Source: Actinomadura sp. BRA 177 (GTDB taxonomy: Bacteria; Actinomycetota; Actinomycetes; Streptosporangiales; Streptosporangiaceae). Taken from it: a stretch of 62,499 nucleotides of DNA. The position numbers and the translations under genes are program-made. The stretch spans positions 1-62,499 of the forward strand of contig NZ_JABXFD010000102.1 of the NCBI RefSeq assembly GCF_013372625.1. The letters run 5' to 3'. Below the pieces are notes generated by a model. It was not told where the DNA came from and searched no databases. It was given only the letters and a program-made list of their open reading frames with translations. Shown piece after piece: positions 37,232 to 49,660 of the stretch (the first letter of the stretch is position 1; every line of letters starts with the position of its first letter).

Positions 37232-38038
37232 TCAAACTTTGCCGGGGCCGCCGGCCTGCTCCCGCCCGGACGTCCGCGCGTACGGGTTCGGCGTCCACGG
37301 CGTCGCCTTCATCACCACGGTGCCCGCCACCTTGTCGTGCAAGGCCTGGCGCCGCTCGTCCCACAGGATCCAGGCGTTGTCGAGCAGGCCGACGAGTCCG
37401 AGGATGCCCGCGGCGGGTGTGACGAAGTTGAGCACCACCGTGACGATGGTGATGGCATAGACGAACGCCTGCCGGGCGACCGCCTGGCCCCACGTCACCG
37501 CGGACCGGTCGGACGCCTTCACCACCCGGATGCTGAACGCCTTCTTGCCGAGCGTCTGGCCGAACTTGGCGTGCAGGACGGTGAAGTACCCGAAGCCCAG
37601 CACGAAGACGACCGCGTACCCGATCAGCAGCACCGGGATGTTGTACATGTCCATCGGGTCGGTGATCGGCTCGCCGGACTCTGCGGCGTCCATGAACCTG
37701 TCCCAGCGGATGGAGACCAGCGCCGCCGGGATGGCCACGATGCTGAGGACGACGCTGTCCAGAATGCCCGCGCCTAGCCGGGCGAGACGTCCGGCCGGCG
37801 CGTCCTGCGGGCCGCCGGGCGCGCCGTAACCGGGCAGCGGCGGCGCCTGGGGCAGCGGCTGGTTGTACTGGGGCGGACCGGGCTGCCCGTACTGGGCCGC
37901 CTGCGGAGGCGGGGTCTGGCCGGGCTGGGAGCCGTACGTCCCCTGGAAGGGCGGCGGACGTTCGGCGGACGGTTGCTGAGGATCGGGGGTCGCCTGATCG
38001 TCGTCCGAAGGCCGGGGGTTCTGAGGGGGTTCACTCAT
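37232..38038 (-). CDS. RDD family membrane protein
   Basis: A 268-residue paralogue of the neighbour downstream. The Pro/Gln/Tyr-rich N-terminus (residues 1-80, [20 protein letters not shown]) is shorter and not a clean repeat. RDD domain: [41 protein letters not shown] and [22 protein letters not shown]. About three to four TMs. Same strand, 77 bp upstream of the other RDD gene, so a gene duplication with co-transcription is likely. Substrate unknown. Confidence 0.88.
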   Translation of the reverse strand: MSEPPQNPRPSDDDQATPDPQQPSAERPPPFQGTYGSQPGQTPPPQAAQYGQPGPPQYNQPLPQAPPLPGYGAPGGPQDAPAGRLARLGAGILDSVVLSIVAIPAALVSIRWDRFMDAAESGEPITDPMDMYNIPVLLIGYAVVFVLGFGYFTVLHAKFGQTLGKKAFSIRVVKASDRSAVTWGQAVARQAFVYAITIVTVVLNFVTPAAGILGLVGLLDNAWILWDERRQALHDKVAGTVVMKATPWTPNPYARTSGREQAGGPGKV

Positions 38039-38080
38039 GCCCCCACAGTGTGCCCGCTACCGGCCACGCCCAGGTCACGG

Positions 38081-38116
38081 AAAAGCCCGGCCCCGGACGC
38101 GCGTCCGAGGCCGGGC
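38081..38116 (-). terminator. Terminator after hppD
   Basis: GCCCGGCC-C-CGGACGC pairs with GCGTCCG-A-GGCCGGGC (38085-38116). On the minus strand it is followed by TTTT (38084-38081). Good intrinsic terminator, 17 bp after the hppD stop. Confidence 0.85.
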
Positions 38117-38133
38117 CCCCGAGTCACCGGCCG

Positions 38134-39833
<1,700 letters not shown>

Positions 39834-39889
39834 GCGGCGCCCGTTGCGGTTCATCCGCCTGGAGGCGTCTGAACCGCAACGGGCGCCGC
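39834..39889 (+). terminator. 20-bp perfect hairpin after the lrp gene
   Basis: The stem starts one base after the TGA stop: 39834-39853 pairs without mismatch to 39870-39889. The loop is 16 nt and itself holds GCCTGGAGGC. No U-run follows. Confidence 0.75.
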
Positions 39890-40012
39890 GTAAAACCACC
39901 ATCCCGCGCGTATTGCTCGGTGCGCTAGGGAGAGGCCGCCTTCCCCATGGGTTCGCCGGGTCGCAAGGGCGTCGCGTAGAACCGTCTGCCCGCGCTTGCC
40001 GAGGTCACTGTC

Positions 40013-40513
40013 TCAGGCGGCGCCGTAGGGCGTCGCGTCGAGGATCTCCACCGTCATGGAGCGGCCGTTGGGGAGGGTGTAGCTGGCCTTGTCGCCGACC
40101 TTCTTGCCGTCGATGGCGGCGCCGAGGGGCGACTTGGGCGAGTAGACGTCGATGGGGGCGCCGACCTCCTCGCGGGAGGCGAGCAGGAAGGTGACCTCCT
40201 CGTCGTCCCCTTCGAAGGAGACCGTGACGGTCATGCCGGGGCCGACGACCCCCTCGGTGCGCGGAGCCTCGCCGACGCGCGCGTTCTCCAGGATGGCCTG
40301 GAGTTGGAGGATGCGGCCCTCGATCTTGCCCTGTTCCTCCTTGGCCGCGTGGTAGCCGCCGTTCTCGCGCAGGTCGCCCTCCTCCCGCGCCGCCTCGATC
40401 TTCTGAGCGATCTCGATGCGGCCCGGGCCCGACAAATGGTCCAGCTCAGCCTTGAGCCGGTCGTACGCCTCCTGGGTCAGCCAGGTGACGTTGTCAGCGC
40501 GGGTCTCGGTCAC
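40013..40513 (-). CDS. greA: Transcription elongation factor GreA
   Basis: A 166-residue factor that rescues stalled RNA polymerase by stimulating transcript cleavage. The N-terminal coiled-coil domain is LTQEAYDRLKAELDHLSG with IEAAREEGDLRENGGYHAAKEEQGKIEGRI, including the DLREN tip where Asp and Glu act in the polymerase channel. The C-terminal FKBP-like domain has VTVSFEGDDEEVTFLL and SPKSPLGAAIDGKKVGD. GTG start at 40513 preceded by GGAG. It is next to DUF4307 and mca, an order common in actinobacteria. Confidence 0.96.
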   Translation of the reverse strand: MTETRADNVTWLTQEAYDRLKAELDHLSGPGRIEIAQKIEAAREEGDLRENGGYHAAKEEQGKIEGRILQLQAILENARVGEAPRTEGVVGPGMTVTVSFEGDDEEVTFLLASREEVGAPIDVYSPKSPLGAAIDGKKVGDKASYTLPNGRSMTVEILDATPYGAA

Positions 40514-40668
40514 GGGTACTCCTCATCCACATGTTGCGATCCTCACCCGCCCACGCGGGTGGGTGTCACATCGACATGAAGTGCGGCCGGGTGAAACCTC
40601 TAGCCTATCCGGTGTGTGCGGGTAAAGGTTCCCTGAACTCGGCGTCCGCAATCCGCCAATCGTTCGTC

Positions 40669-41052
40669 CTACACCGTGCGGCAGTCGCCGATGCGGGCCC
40701 CGGTCGCGCGGCGCGGCGTCGTCAGCGTCTCCGTCCCCTTGATGCCGGACTTCCCGGCCGGGACGGAGACCTCCTTCTTCGCCAGGACCACGAAGTCGGT
40801 GTCGTAGGCGTCCACCGTGCAGCGGACCTCGTCGTCCGTCCCCTTGGCCACCGTGTAGTTGATCGTCACGCTGGTGTCGGTGATGTCGTAGGAGACGGTC
40901 TGCGGGACGATCCCGGGAGTCTGCCCGGCGTGCGCGGCGAGAATCCCGATGCCGGCCGCCATCAGCGCGGCCAGCAGGCCGGCGATCACCATCCCGGCGC
41001 GGCCGCGCCGGGGCTCGGCGGGCGCCGCTGGTTTCGACACGCTCGTCGTCAT
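40669..41052 (-). CDS. DUF4307 membrane protein
   Basis: A 127-residue protein with a short basic cytoplasmic tail, one TM (GMVIAGLLAALMAAGIGILAA) and an extracytoplasmic beta-rich domain (VSYDITDTSVTINYTVAKGTDDEVRCTVDAYD) ending with Cys in GDCRTV; the two Cys may form a disulfide. DUF4307 is actinobacterial and almost always next to mca, here divergent with 109 bp between starts. Function unknown. A link to mycothiol metabolism is suggested only by gene order. Confidence 0.9.
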   Translation of the reverse strand: MTTSVSKPAAPAEPRRGRAGMVIAGLLAALMAAGIGILAAHAGQTPGIVPQTVSYDITDTSVTINYTVAKGTDDEVRCTVDAYDTDFVVLAKKEVSVPAGKSGIKGTETLTTPRRATGARIGDCRTV

Positions 41053-41161
41053 GGCGGGGAATCTCCGTGCGGTGTGCGGACGTTGTCAGGGACAATTCTC
41101 GTCTGTGCCGGCGCATGCCTCGAACCGGGGGGGCGCCAAGAGAGTCCGGAGAGGAAGATCC

Positions 41162-42094
41162 GTGTCCGAGGTCATCGACGGTACGACGCTCGACCGGCCG
41201 TGCGGCGGCGGCGAGCACCCGCTGCGGCTCATGGCGGTGCACGCCCACCCCGACGACGAGTCCAGCAAGGGCGCGGCCACGATGGCGAAGTACGTCGCGG
41301 ACGGCGTCGAGGTCCTCGTCGTCACCTGCACGGGCGGGGAGCGCGGCGACATCCTGAACCCCGCGATGGACCGGCCGGAGGTCAAGGCCGGCATCGGCAA
41401 GGTGCGCGAGGCGGAGATGGCGCGGGCGCGGGAGATCCTCGGCGTCCAGCAGCGCTGGCTCGGCTTCGTCGACTCCGGGTTCCCGGAGGGCGACCCGCTG
41501 CCGCCGCTGCCGGACGGCTGCTTCGCGCTGGAGCCGCTGGAGACCGCGACCGAGCCGCTGGTGCGCGCCGTCCGCGAGTTCCGCCCGCACGTGATGCTCA
41601 CCTACGACGAGAAGGGCGGCTACCCCCACCCCGACCACGTGAAGTGCCACGAGGTGTCGGTGGAGGCGTTCGAGGCCGCGGGCGACCCGGAGCGCTACCC
41701 GGGCGCGGGCGAGCCCTGGCAGCCGCTCAAGCTCTACTACCACCTGACCTTCAACAAGGAGCGCATCCTCGCTCTCCATGCCGCGATGGAGCAGGCCGGC
41801 CTGGAGTCGCCCTACCACGACTGGATCAAGCGCTTCGACGAGGAGAGCGAGAAGCGCGCCAAGTGGGACGTGACGACCCGCGTCCCGTGCGCCGACCACT
41901 TCGAGACCAGGGACCGCGCCCTCCTCGCCCACGCCACCCAGATCGACCCCAACGGGTTCTGGTTCGTCGTCCCGATGGACGTCCAGCGCGAGGCATGGCC
42001 GACCGAGGACTACCATTTGGCCAGGTCCCTCGTCGACACCGAGGTGCCGGAGGACGACCTGTTCGCCGGCATCCGGGAGAAGGTGTGTCTGTAA
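41162..42094 (+). CDS. mca: Mycothiol S-conjugate amidase
   Basis: A 310-residue zinc amidase that cuts mycothiol conjugates of electrophiles and antibiotics, so that the mercapturic acid can be exported. The LmbE fold has the zinc motif VHAHPDDESSKGA, and the third ligand in GGYPHPDHVKCHEVS. TCTGGERGDILNPAMD is conserved in Mca/MshB. Length and C-terminal WDVTTRVPCADHFETRDRALLAHATQIDP favour Mca over MshB. GTG 41162 follows AGAGGAAGATCC. The stop overlaps the ATG of a small membrane protein (TAATG). It is a marker of actinobacteria. Confidence 0.95.
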   Translation: MSEVIDGTTLDRPCGGGEHPLRLMAVHAHPDDESSKGAATMAKYVADGVEVLVVTCTGGERGDILNPAMDRPEVKAGIGKVREAEMARAREILGVQQRWLGFVDSGFPEGDPLPPLPDGCFALEPLETATEPLVRAVREFRPHVMLTYDEKGGYPHPDHVKCHEVSVEAFEAAGDPERYPGAGEPWQPLKLYYHLTFNKERILALHAAMEQAGLESPYHDWIKRFDEESEKRAKWDVTTRVPCADHFETRDRALLAHATQIDPNGFWFVVPMDVQREAWPTEDYHLARSLVDTEVPEDDLFAGIREKVCL

Positions 42095-42327
42095 TGCCTC
42101 CCCTCTACGCCATGCCGCTGAACGACGACACGGTCACGCCCGGCGTGCTCGGCTTCGTGGTCTTCCTCGCCCTCCTGGTCGCGACGGTCTTCCTGATCCG
42201 CTCCATGAGCAAGCAGATGAAGAAGATCCAGGCGCCCAGCGAGGAGGACCTGAAGCAGCAGGCGTGGGAGCGCGCCCAGCAGGAGAAGGACGCCGCGGCG
42301 GCGAAGAGCCCCGGCGACGACGCCTGA
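42094..42327 (+). CDS. Small membrane protein downstream of mca
   Basis: A 77-residue protein with one TM (GVLGFVVFLALLVATVFLI) near residue 30 and a charged helical C-terminus (MSKQMKKIQAPSEEDLKQQAW). It overlaps the mca stop by TAATG, so translation is coupled. Similar small proteins commonly follow mca in actinomycetes. Function unknown. An internal Met (MPLNDD) 6 residues in is another possible start. Confidence 0.85.
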   Translation: MPPLYAMPLNDDTVTPGVLGFVVFLALLVATVFLIRSMSKQMKKIQAPSEEDLKQQAWERAQQEKDAAAAKSPGDDA

Positions 42328-42370
42328 GCCGTCCGGTTCGATCGGGCCGCGTCCGGGGAGGACCCTCGTC

Positions 42371-42931
42371 GTGTGCGCGAACTTCGAGGACGCCTCCCCG
42401 GGCGACGAGGCCGATCTCCGCCGGCGCCTGGACCGCGCCCTCACCCCGGAGACCGCGGTCGACGACCCCCAGGCCGCGGCCCTGCTGGACCGCGAACGCT
42501 GGTCGCAGGCCGCCGAGGTCATGCGGGAGCACCTCGGCCGGGCGGAGGACGACGGCGACCAGCGCGCGATCCTGGTGGCACGCCACGACCTCGCCCGCAC
42601 CCTCATCAGGACGGACGACCTGGACCGCGCCATCGAACTGCTCGGCCCGCTCCCGGACGAGTTCGCCGCCCTCCCCGATCCGGACGACCACCACCGCGCC
42701 CGCGCCCTGACGACCCTGGGCGAGGCGCACCTGCGCGCGCGGCGCCCGGTCGCGGCCACCAACTTCTTCGGCCAGGCGCTGGAGATCCTGCGGAAGCACG
42801 GCACGCGCGACGAGCAGGCGGCCATGTTCGTCCACATCGCCGACGCCGCTCACCAGCGAGCCGACCACGCCGCCGAGACGGCGGCCCTGATCCGCGCCAC
42901 CGACCTCGTCCGGGACGCCGATCCCGGCTAG
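42371..42931 (+). CDS. TPR-like hypothetical protein
   Basis: A 186-residue helical protein with TPR-type units: LLDRERWSQAAEVMREHLGRAEDDGD, LARTLIRTDDLDRAIELLGPLPDEF, ARALTTLGEAHLRARRPVAATNFFGQALEILRKHGT. No signal peptide or enzyme motif. Likely a scaffold; partner unknown. The GTG start has GGGGAGG about 10 nt upstream. It follows the mca operon by 43 bp and may be co-transcribed. Its stop overlaps the convergent PPOX gene by 4 bp. Confidence 0.8.
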   Translation: MCANFEDASPGDEADLRRRLDRALTPETAVDDPQAAALLDRERWSQAAEVMREHLGRAEDDGDQRAILVARHDLARTLIRTDDLDRAIELLGPLPDEFAALPDPDDHHRARALTTLGEAHLRARRPVAATNFFGQALEILRKHGTRDEQAAMFVHIADAAHQRADHAAETAALIRATDLVRDADPG

Positions 42932-43404
42932 GCCTTGCGGTGGTCCCAGCTGACGATGCGGTCGGGCTCCATGACGATGAGGACGCGCTTGGAGATGGCC
43001 TGCTCGATGCCCTCGGCGATCACCGGGTCGATCGGCTCGCCGATCTTCGGGACGGGCAGGCCGGCCATGCGGGACCCGACGACCATGCCGACCTTGCTGC
43101 GCGGTTTCGGGTCCTCGATGACGAGGCCGCGCCCGTAGAGGGCGACGCCGCGCAACTCGCCGTACTCGACGCCGTCCTCGACCAGGCAGGTCATCGTGGG
43201 GTTGCGGCGCAGGTTCAGCACCTTCTGCGACGCCTTGTACGTGGTGAAGGCGATCTTGCCGTCGAGCAGCGTGTAGAACATCGTGACGAGGTGCGGCTCG
43301 CCGTCCTTGCCGACGGTCGCGATCTGGACCTTGAAGTTGTCCGCGAGGTAGGCGTCCACCTCGTCCGGCGTCATCTTGATCTTGTCGCGCTTGCTCCCGG
43401 CCAA
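42928..43404 (-). CDS. PPOX class (F420/FMN-binding split-barrel) protein
   Basis: A 158-residue pyridoxamine 5'-phosphate oxidase-like protein: [53 protein letters not shown] is the split-barrel cofactor core. Many actinobacterial members use F420, others FMN or heme; the cofactor is not decided here. The start is set at TTG 43404 ([11 protein letters not shown]) because GGGAGG lies 6 nt upstream; an upstream extension to 43551 has no family likeness. Divergent from RNase Z. Confidence 0.85.
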   Translation of the reverse strand: MAGSKRDKIKMTPDEVDAYLADNFKVQIATVGKDGEPHLVTMFYTLLDGKIAFTTYKASQKVLNLRRNPTMTCLVEDGVEYGELRGVALYGRGLVIEDPKPRSKVGMVVGSRMAGLPVPKIGEPIDPVIAEGIEQAISKRVLIVMEPDRIVSWDHRKA

Positions 43405-43483
43405 CGGGGCCTCCCTGGCTCGCCTGTATCGCGCACAGAATAACCAAGCGCTTGCATGCTTCCGCACCCGGCACCATGGGGGG

Positions 43484-44440
43484 ATGTCGGTTCGCGATCT
43501 GACCGTTCTCGGGTCCGCCAGCGCGGTGCCCACCAAGGCCCGCAACCACAACGGCTACCTGCTGCGCTGGGACGGGCACGGCGTGCTGTTCGACCCGGGC
43601 GAGGGGACGCAGCGGCAGATGTCGCGCGCCGGGGTCTCCGCGAACGACGTCACCTGGATCTGCGTGACGCACTTCCACGGCGACCACTGCCTCGGCGTGC
43701 CCGGCATCGTCCAGCGCATCGCCCGCGACGGCGTCGAGCACCCGGTGGACGCGGCGTTCCCGGCGAGCGGGCGGCGCTACTGGGAGCGGCTGCGGCACGC
43801 GACCGCCTTCCACGACACCGGCGTGATCCGCGAGCGGCCCGTGTCCGGCGAGCGGATGCCGCTCGACACCGGCGACGCCCCGTTCACCCTGGTCGCGCGG
43901 CGGCTGTCGCACCCCGTCGAGGCGTACGGGTACCGGCTGGAGGAACCGGACGGCCGCACCATGCTGCCCGCCGAACTCGCCGCGCGGGGCGTCCGCGGGC
44001 CGATGATCCGGCGGCTCCAGGAGGACGGCCGGGTCACCGCCCCGGACGGCCGCACGGTCACCCTCGACGAATGCAGCGTGCCCCGTCCGGGGCAGAAGGT
44101 CGCGTTCGTCATGGACACCCGGCTGTGCGACGGCGTCCGCGAACTGGCCGGCGGCGTCGACATGCTCGTCATCGAGTCGACGTTCCTGCACGAGGACGCC
44201 GCGCTGGCCGCCGAGTACGGGCACCTGACGGCGGCGCAGGCGGGCGCGGCCGCGGCGGAGGCGGGCGTCCGGCACCTCGTCCTGACCCACTTCTCCGAGC
44301 GGTACCCCGCCGCGGACGAGCACCGCTACGTGGACGAGGCGTCCGCCGTGTTCGGCGGCGAGATCACGCTCGTCCACGACCTCGACCGGATCCCGATGCC
44401 GCCGCGCCGACTGACCGAGCCGCAACGGGGGGAGGATTGA
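43484..44440 (+). CDS. rnz: Ribonuclease Z
   Basis: A 318-residue metallo-beta-lactamase fold nuclease that trims the 3' trailer of tRNA precursors. Zinc ligands are in [14 protein letters not shown] (HxHxDH), with the RNase Z signature LTHFSERYP near the C-terminus and DTRLCDG plus ESTFLHED. It lacks the N-terminal half of long ELAC2. An active trailer endonuclease fits the many actinobacterial tRNA genes without an encoded CCA, such as the one at 14522. ATG 43484. Ends 4 bp before the oxidoreductase ATG. Confidence 0.92.
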   Translation: MSVRDLTVLGSASAVPTKARNHNGYLLRWDGHGVLFDPGEGTQRQMSRAGVSANDVTWICVTHFHGDHCLGVPGIVQRIARDGVEHPVDAAFPASGRRYWERLRHATAFHDTGVIRERPVSGERMPLDTGDAPFTLVARRLSHPVEAYGYRLEEPDGRTMLPAELAARGVRGPMIRRLQEDGRVTAPDGRTVTLDECSVPRPGQKVAFVMDTRLCDGVRELAGGVDMLVIESTFLHEDAALAAEYGHLTAAQAGAAAAEAGVRHLVLTHFSERYPAADEHRYVDEASAVFGGEITLVHDLDRIPMPPRRLTEPQRGED

Positions 44441-44444
44441 CGGC

Positions 44445-45800
44445 ATGGCTGACGAGTGCGATGTCGTGGTGATCGGTCTGGGCCCCGGCGGAGAGGACGC
44501 CGCCGGGAGACTGGCGGAAGCGGGCCTTTCCGTCGTCGCGGTGGAGTCCCGGCTGGTCGGCGGGGAATGCCCGTACTACGCCTGCGTCCCCACCAAGATG
44601 ATGGTGCGCGCGGCCGGGCTGCTCGAAGAGGCCCGCCGCATCCCCGGAATGGCAGGCGGAGCGACGGTCACCCCGGACTGGGCGCCGGTCGCCACCCGCA
44701 TCCGCGAAGAGGCGACCGACTCGTGGGACGACAAGGTCGCCGCCGACCGCCTCACCGGCAAGGGCGCGACACTCGTCCGCGGCGAGGGCCGCATCACCGC
44801 TCCCAACGAGGTCACCGTCAACGACCAGGTCTTCCACGCCCGCCGCGGCATCGTCCTCAACACCGGCACGGCTCCCACGGCCCCGCCCATCGACGGCCTC
44901 GCGGACACCCCGTTCTGGACGAACCGCGAAGCCGTCCAGGCCACCGAGGCCCCCGCCTCACTCCTCGTCCTCGGCGGAGGCGTCGTCGGCGCCGAGATGG
45001 CGCAGGTCTTCTCCCGCTTCGGCAGCCGCGTCACCATCGTCGAAGCGGGCGACCGCCTCCTCTCCAACGAGGAACCCGAGTCGAGCGCCCTCATCAAGGA
45101 AGTCTTCGAACGCGAAGGCATAGGCGTCCGCACCGGCGCGAACGTCACCGCCGTCACCCACGAGAACAACGAATTCACCATGCACCTCGGCGACGAGACC
45201 CTCACCGCCGACCGCCTCCTCATCGCGACCGGCCGCCGCCCCAACCTGAAGGGCCTCGGCCTCGACCACATCGGCCTGGACGAGAACGCCCGAAGCATCT
45301 CAGTCGACGGCCACATGCGCGCCGCCGACGGCGTGTGGGCGATCGGCGACATCACCGGCATGGGCGCGTTCACGCACGTCTCCATGTACCAGGCGGCCAT
45401 CGCCGTCCGCGACATCCTCGGCGAGGAGGGCTCACCCGCCGCCTACCGAGCCGTCCCCCGCGTCACCTTCACCGACCCGGAAATAGCCTCCGTCGGTTTG
45501 ACCGAGGCCCAGGCCCGCGATCAGAACCTCCCGATCCGCACCGGCATGGCGAAAATCCCCGAGTCGGCCCGCGGCTGGATCCACAAGGTCGGCAACGACG
45601 GCTTCATCAAACTCGTCGAGAACACCGAATGGGGCACCCTGGTCGGCGCCACCGCCGTCGGCCCGTCCGCCGGCGAGGTCCTCGGCTTCCTCGCGGTCGC
45701 CGTCCACACCGAAACCCCCACCACCACCCTCCGCGACATGATGTACGCCTACCCCACCTTCCACCGAGCCATCGAAACCGCCCTCGCCGACCTCACGTGA
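44445..45800 (+). CDS. Pyridine nucleotide-disulfide oxidoreductase (dihydrolipoyl dehydrogenase-like)
   Basis: A 451-residue FAD/NAD(P) flavoprotein. FAD motif VVVIGLGPGGEDAAGRLAEAG; redox disulfide in GGECPYYACVPTK, where the Cys are spaced as in Lpd (usual GGTCLNVGC) but with PYYA between; NAD(P) motif LLVLGGGVVGAEMAQVF; FAD end VWAIGDITGMGAFTHVSMYQA. The dimer-interface catalytic HPT...E of Lpd reads MYAYPTFHRAIE, so the His is missing. It is thus probably not a true Lpd but a mercuric reductase/soluble transhydrogenase relative. Its stop overlaps the recombinase stop by 8 bp. Confidence 0.88.
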   Translation: MADECDVVVIGLGPGGEDAAGRLAEAGLSVVAVESRLVGGECPYYACVPTKMMVRAAGLLEEARRIPGMAGGATVTPDWAPVATRIREEATDSWDDKVAADRLTGKGATLVRGEGRITAPNEVTVNDQVFHARRGIVLNTGTAPTAPPIDGLADTPFWTNREAVQATEAPASLLVLGGGVVGAEMAQVFSRFGSRVTIVEAGDRLLSNEEPESSALIKEVFEREGIGVRTGANVTAVTHENNEFTMHLGDETLTADRLLIATGRRPNLKGLGLDHIGLDENARSISVDGHMRAADGVWAIGDITGMGAFTHVSMYQAAIAVRDILGEEGSPAAYRAVPRVTFTDPEIASVGLTEAQARDQNLPIRTGMAKIPESARGWIHKVGNDGFIKLVENTEWGTLVGATAVGPSAGEVLGFLAVAVHTETPTTTLRDMMYAYPTFHRAIETALADLT

Positions 45801-47325
45801 CCTGCCTCCCTGTCAGGCCGTCCTTGAGAATCGGTAGGTAGCCCTCCCCGCGCCGGCGTCTCGTTCCACGGCCCGCCGGGAAGACAAGGACCGATGTAAG
45901 GACCTCCGCAACGAGCGCCCGTCTTTGACGAAGGCCGTAACCGCCTTCGTTCGGACGCATCTCCCAGCGTCGGAGTCTTTCGGGCCCGTCATCGTTGAAG
46001 CATGCCTCGACCGCCTCCCAAGCCCGCTTCTCCGCCAGAAGGTCGTCGAGGATTTCGCTGAGGACGGTCGCCCGCTGCCGGAACAGCGTCTCCGTGATGT
46101 CTCCCAGCCGCTGCCGTGTCCGGAGTTCGTCCAGCCTGCCCTGGATGGCGTTGAGCTCTCGGGCTCGGCTCCACGCGGGCTGCTTCAGGACGCCTGGCCG
46201 TCCGGCGGCGAGCACGCCGAGGACGAGGTCGGCCACCTCGCGGTCCATCCACTCGCCTCGTACGGCGCTGCCGCCGCATCCGCCGTCGCTCCTCGGGCGG
46301 CATGCGTACCGGTACGTGGATTGACCGGCCTTGGTGGCACAGCCTGACATGACGCATCTGCAGAGCCCTCCGTCCACCTCGCGGCCGCAGAGGAGAAACC
46401 CGGAGAGCAGGTACTTGCGCGGTGTGCGTCCCCTGCCGGCGCGGCTCCGGCCGCCTGGAGCCCGGTGGCGCGGTGCGTGCCGTTCCCGGACGGCCGCCCA
46501 CTCGGACGGGCTGACGATGGGCTCCCACGAGCCGAGAACGGGTTCGCCGGCCTGGTCGGTGACGATCAGGCCGTCGAGCATCCGCAGTCCGGCGAGGCGC
46601 GGGCTGGAGATGATCTGCTTGACGGTCTGAGTTCGCCAAGGGCCGCCGTTCTCGGTGGGGATGCCCGAGCCTGTGAAGATCTGTGTGATCGAGCCCCAGG
46701 GACGACCCTCTACGCAGGCTGCCACGGCCTCGCGGATGACCGCGGCCTCCTCCGGAACGACCTCGATGGTGCCGGGGGATCCCGGAACGGGGCGATAGCC
46801 GAAGGTCCGTCCGCCCGTATGCGCGATTCCCCGCTGCGCCTGCGCGGCGTGCCATCGTCGCGTCCGGTCACTGCGCCTCGAGTTCTCACGCATCACCGTT
46901 GACACGTCCTGCAGGCCGGACTCCTCCGCGTCTGGGGCGTACAGGTCGCGCTGTCCCCGCCAATCCATGAAGAGGCGTCCGGGGGCGGCGCGAAAGGCGG
47001 TCACGAAGCGTTCCCACTGAGCCGGTGTCTTGTAGATCCGGTCGACGTCCACCGTGATTACGCCTTGGACGGGCTCGCCATCGGCGGTGCGGCCGTGGTG
47101 CATGTCGGCGAGCATCGCCTCGAAGCCGGGCCGGTGCTCGCCGCGGCTCGCCGACCTGTCGTTGTCCGTGTACCGCTTGATCACGATGGCCCCCGCGTCA
47201 CGCGCCATCGCCTCGCAAGCGGTGTGCTGAGCCTCCACGCCGAGCACACTGGCGAGCGTCCGCCGTTTCCCCGAAAGGTCGCTGATCCGCGCATACGCGA
47301 CGAGAGAGAGCCTGGTGGGGTTCAT
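45793..47325 (-). CDS. Large serine recombinase/integrase
   Basis: A 510-residue site-specific recombinase. The resolvase domain begins YARISDLSGKRRTL with the nucleophile Ser15 and continues VITVDVDRIYKTPAQWERF. The recombinase domain (residues about 170-270) has TFGYRPVPGSPG and IVPEEAAVIREAVAACVEG-type sequence. A zinc ribbon follows (LLCGREVDGGLCRC ... YACRPRSDGGCGG), then a coiled coil (RARELNAIQGRLDELRTRQRL) and a basic tail. GGAGGAGAC precedes the ATG. No excisionase, phage or conjugation genes are near. It points away from a DUF255 gene that carries an att-like scar 260 bp from its start. The recombinase may be the remnant of an excised element. Confidence 0.93.
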   Translation of the reverse strand: MNPTRLSLVAYARISDLSGKRRTLASVLGVEAQHTACEAMARDAGAIVIKRYTDNDRSASRGEHRPGFEAMLADMHHGRTADGEPVQGVITVDVDRIYKTPAQWERFVTAFRAAPGRLFMDWRGQRDLYAPDAEESGLQDVSTVMRENSRRSDRTRRWHAAQAQRGIAHTGGRTFGYRPVPGSPGTIEVVPEEAAVIREAVAACVEGRPWGSITQIFTGSGIPTENGGPWRTQTVKQIISSPRLAGLRMLDGLIVTDQAGEPVLGSWEPIVSPSEWAAVRERHAPRHRAPGGRSRAGRGRTPRKYLLSGFLLCGREVDGGLCRCVMSGCATKAGQSTYRYACRPRSDGGCGGSAVRGEWMDREVADLVLGVLAAGRPGVLKQPAWSRARELNAIQGRLDELRTRQRLGDITETLFRQRATVLSEILDDLLAEKRAWEAVEACFNDDGPERLRRWEMRPNEGGYGLRQRRALVAEVLTSVLVFPAGRGTRRRRGEGYLPILKDGLTGRQVT

Positions 47326-47435
47326 GTCTCCTCCGGGGGTCGGCCTGCGGGCACGAGTCGGAGGTTACGGTCCGGGTCGGACAGTTCGCAGTGGGTGATC
47401 GCGAGGGGCTGCAGGGCGTATGAGAGGCTGGAGGG

Positions 47436-49442
<2,007 letters not shown>

Positions 49443-49660
49443 TGGTCCACTTTTGTGGCAACGTGACCTTGGTCTCGTTCAGGCTTTGTGTTACTACTGA
49501 GTAGCCGAGCCGGAACTGACCCGATGGGGTGCGGCGGGCGAGGGTGCCGGACGGCGGGGCCGGGTATCTGGACGGTGGCCGTCCCACTGAGTCATAGTCG
49601 TGTCCCGGGGACGGTCAGCGAACCGGTCAGGGCGCAGGGCGACCATCGAGGAGTGTGGCA

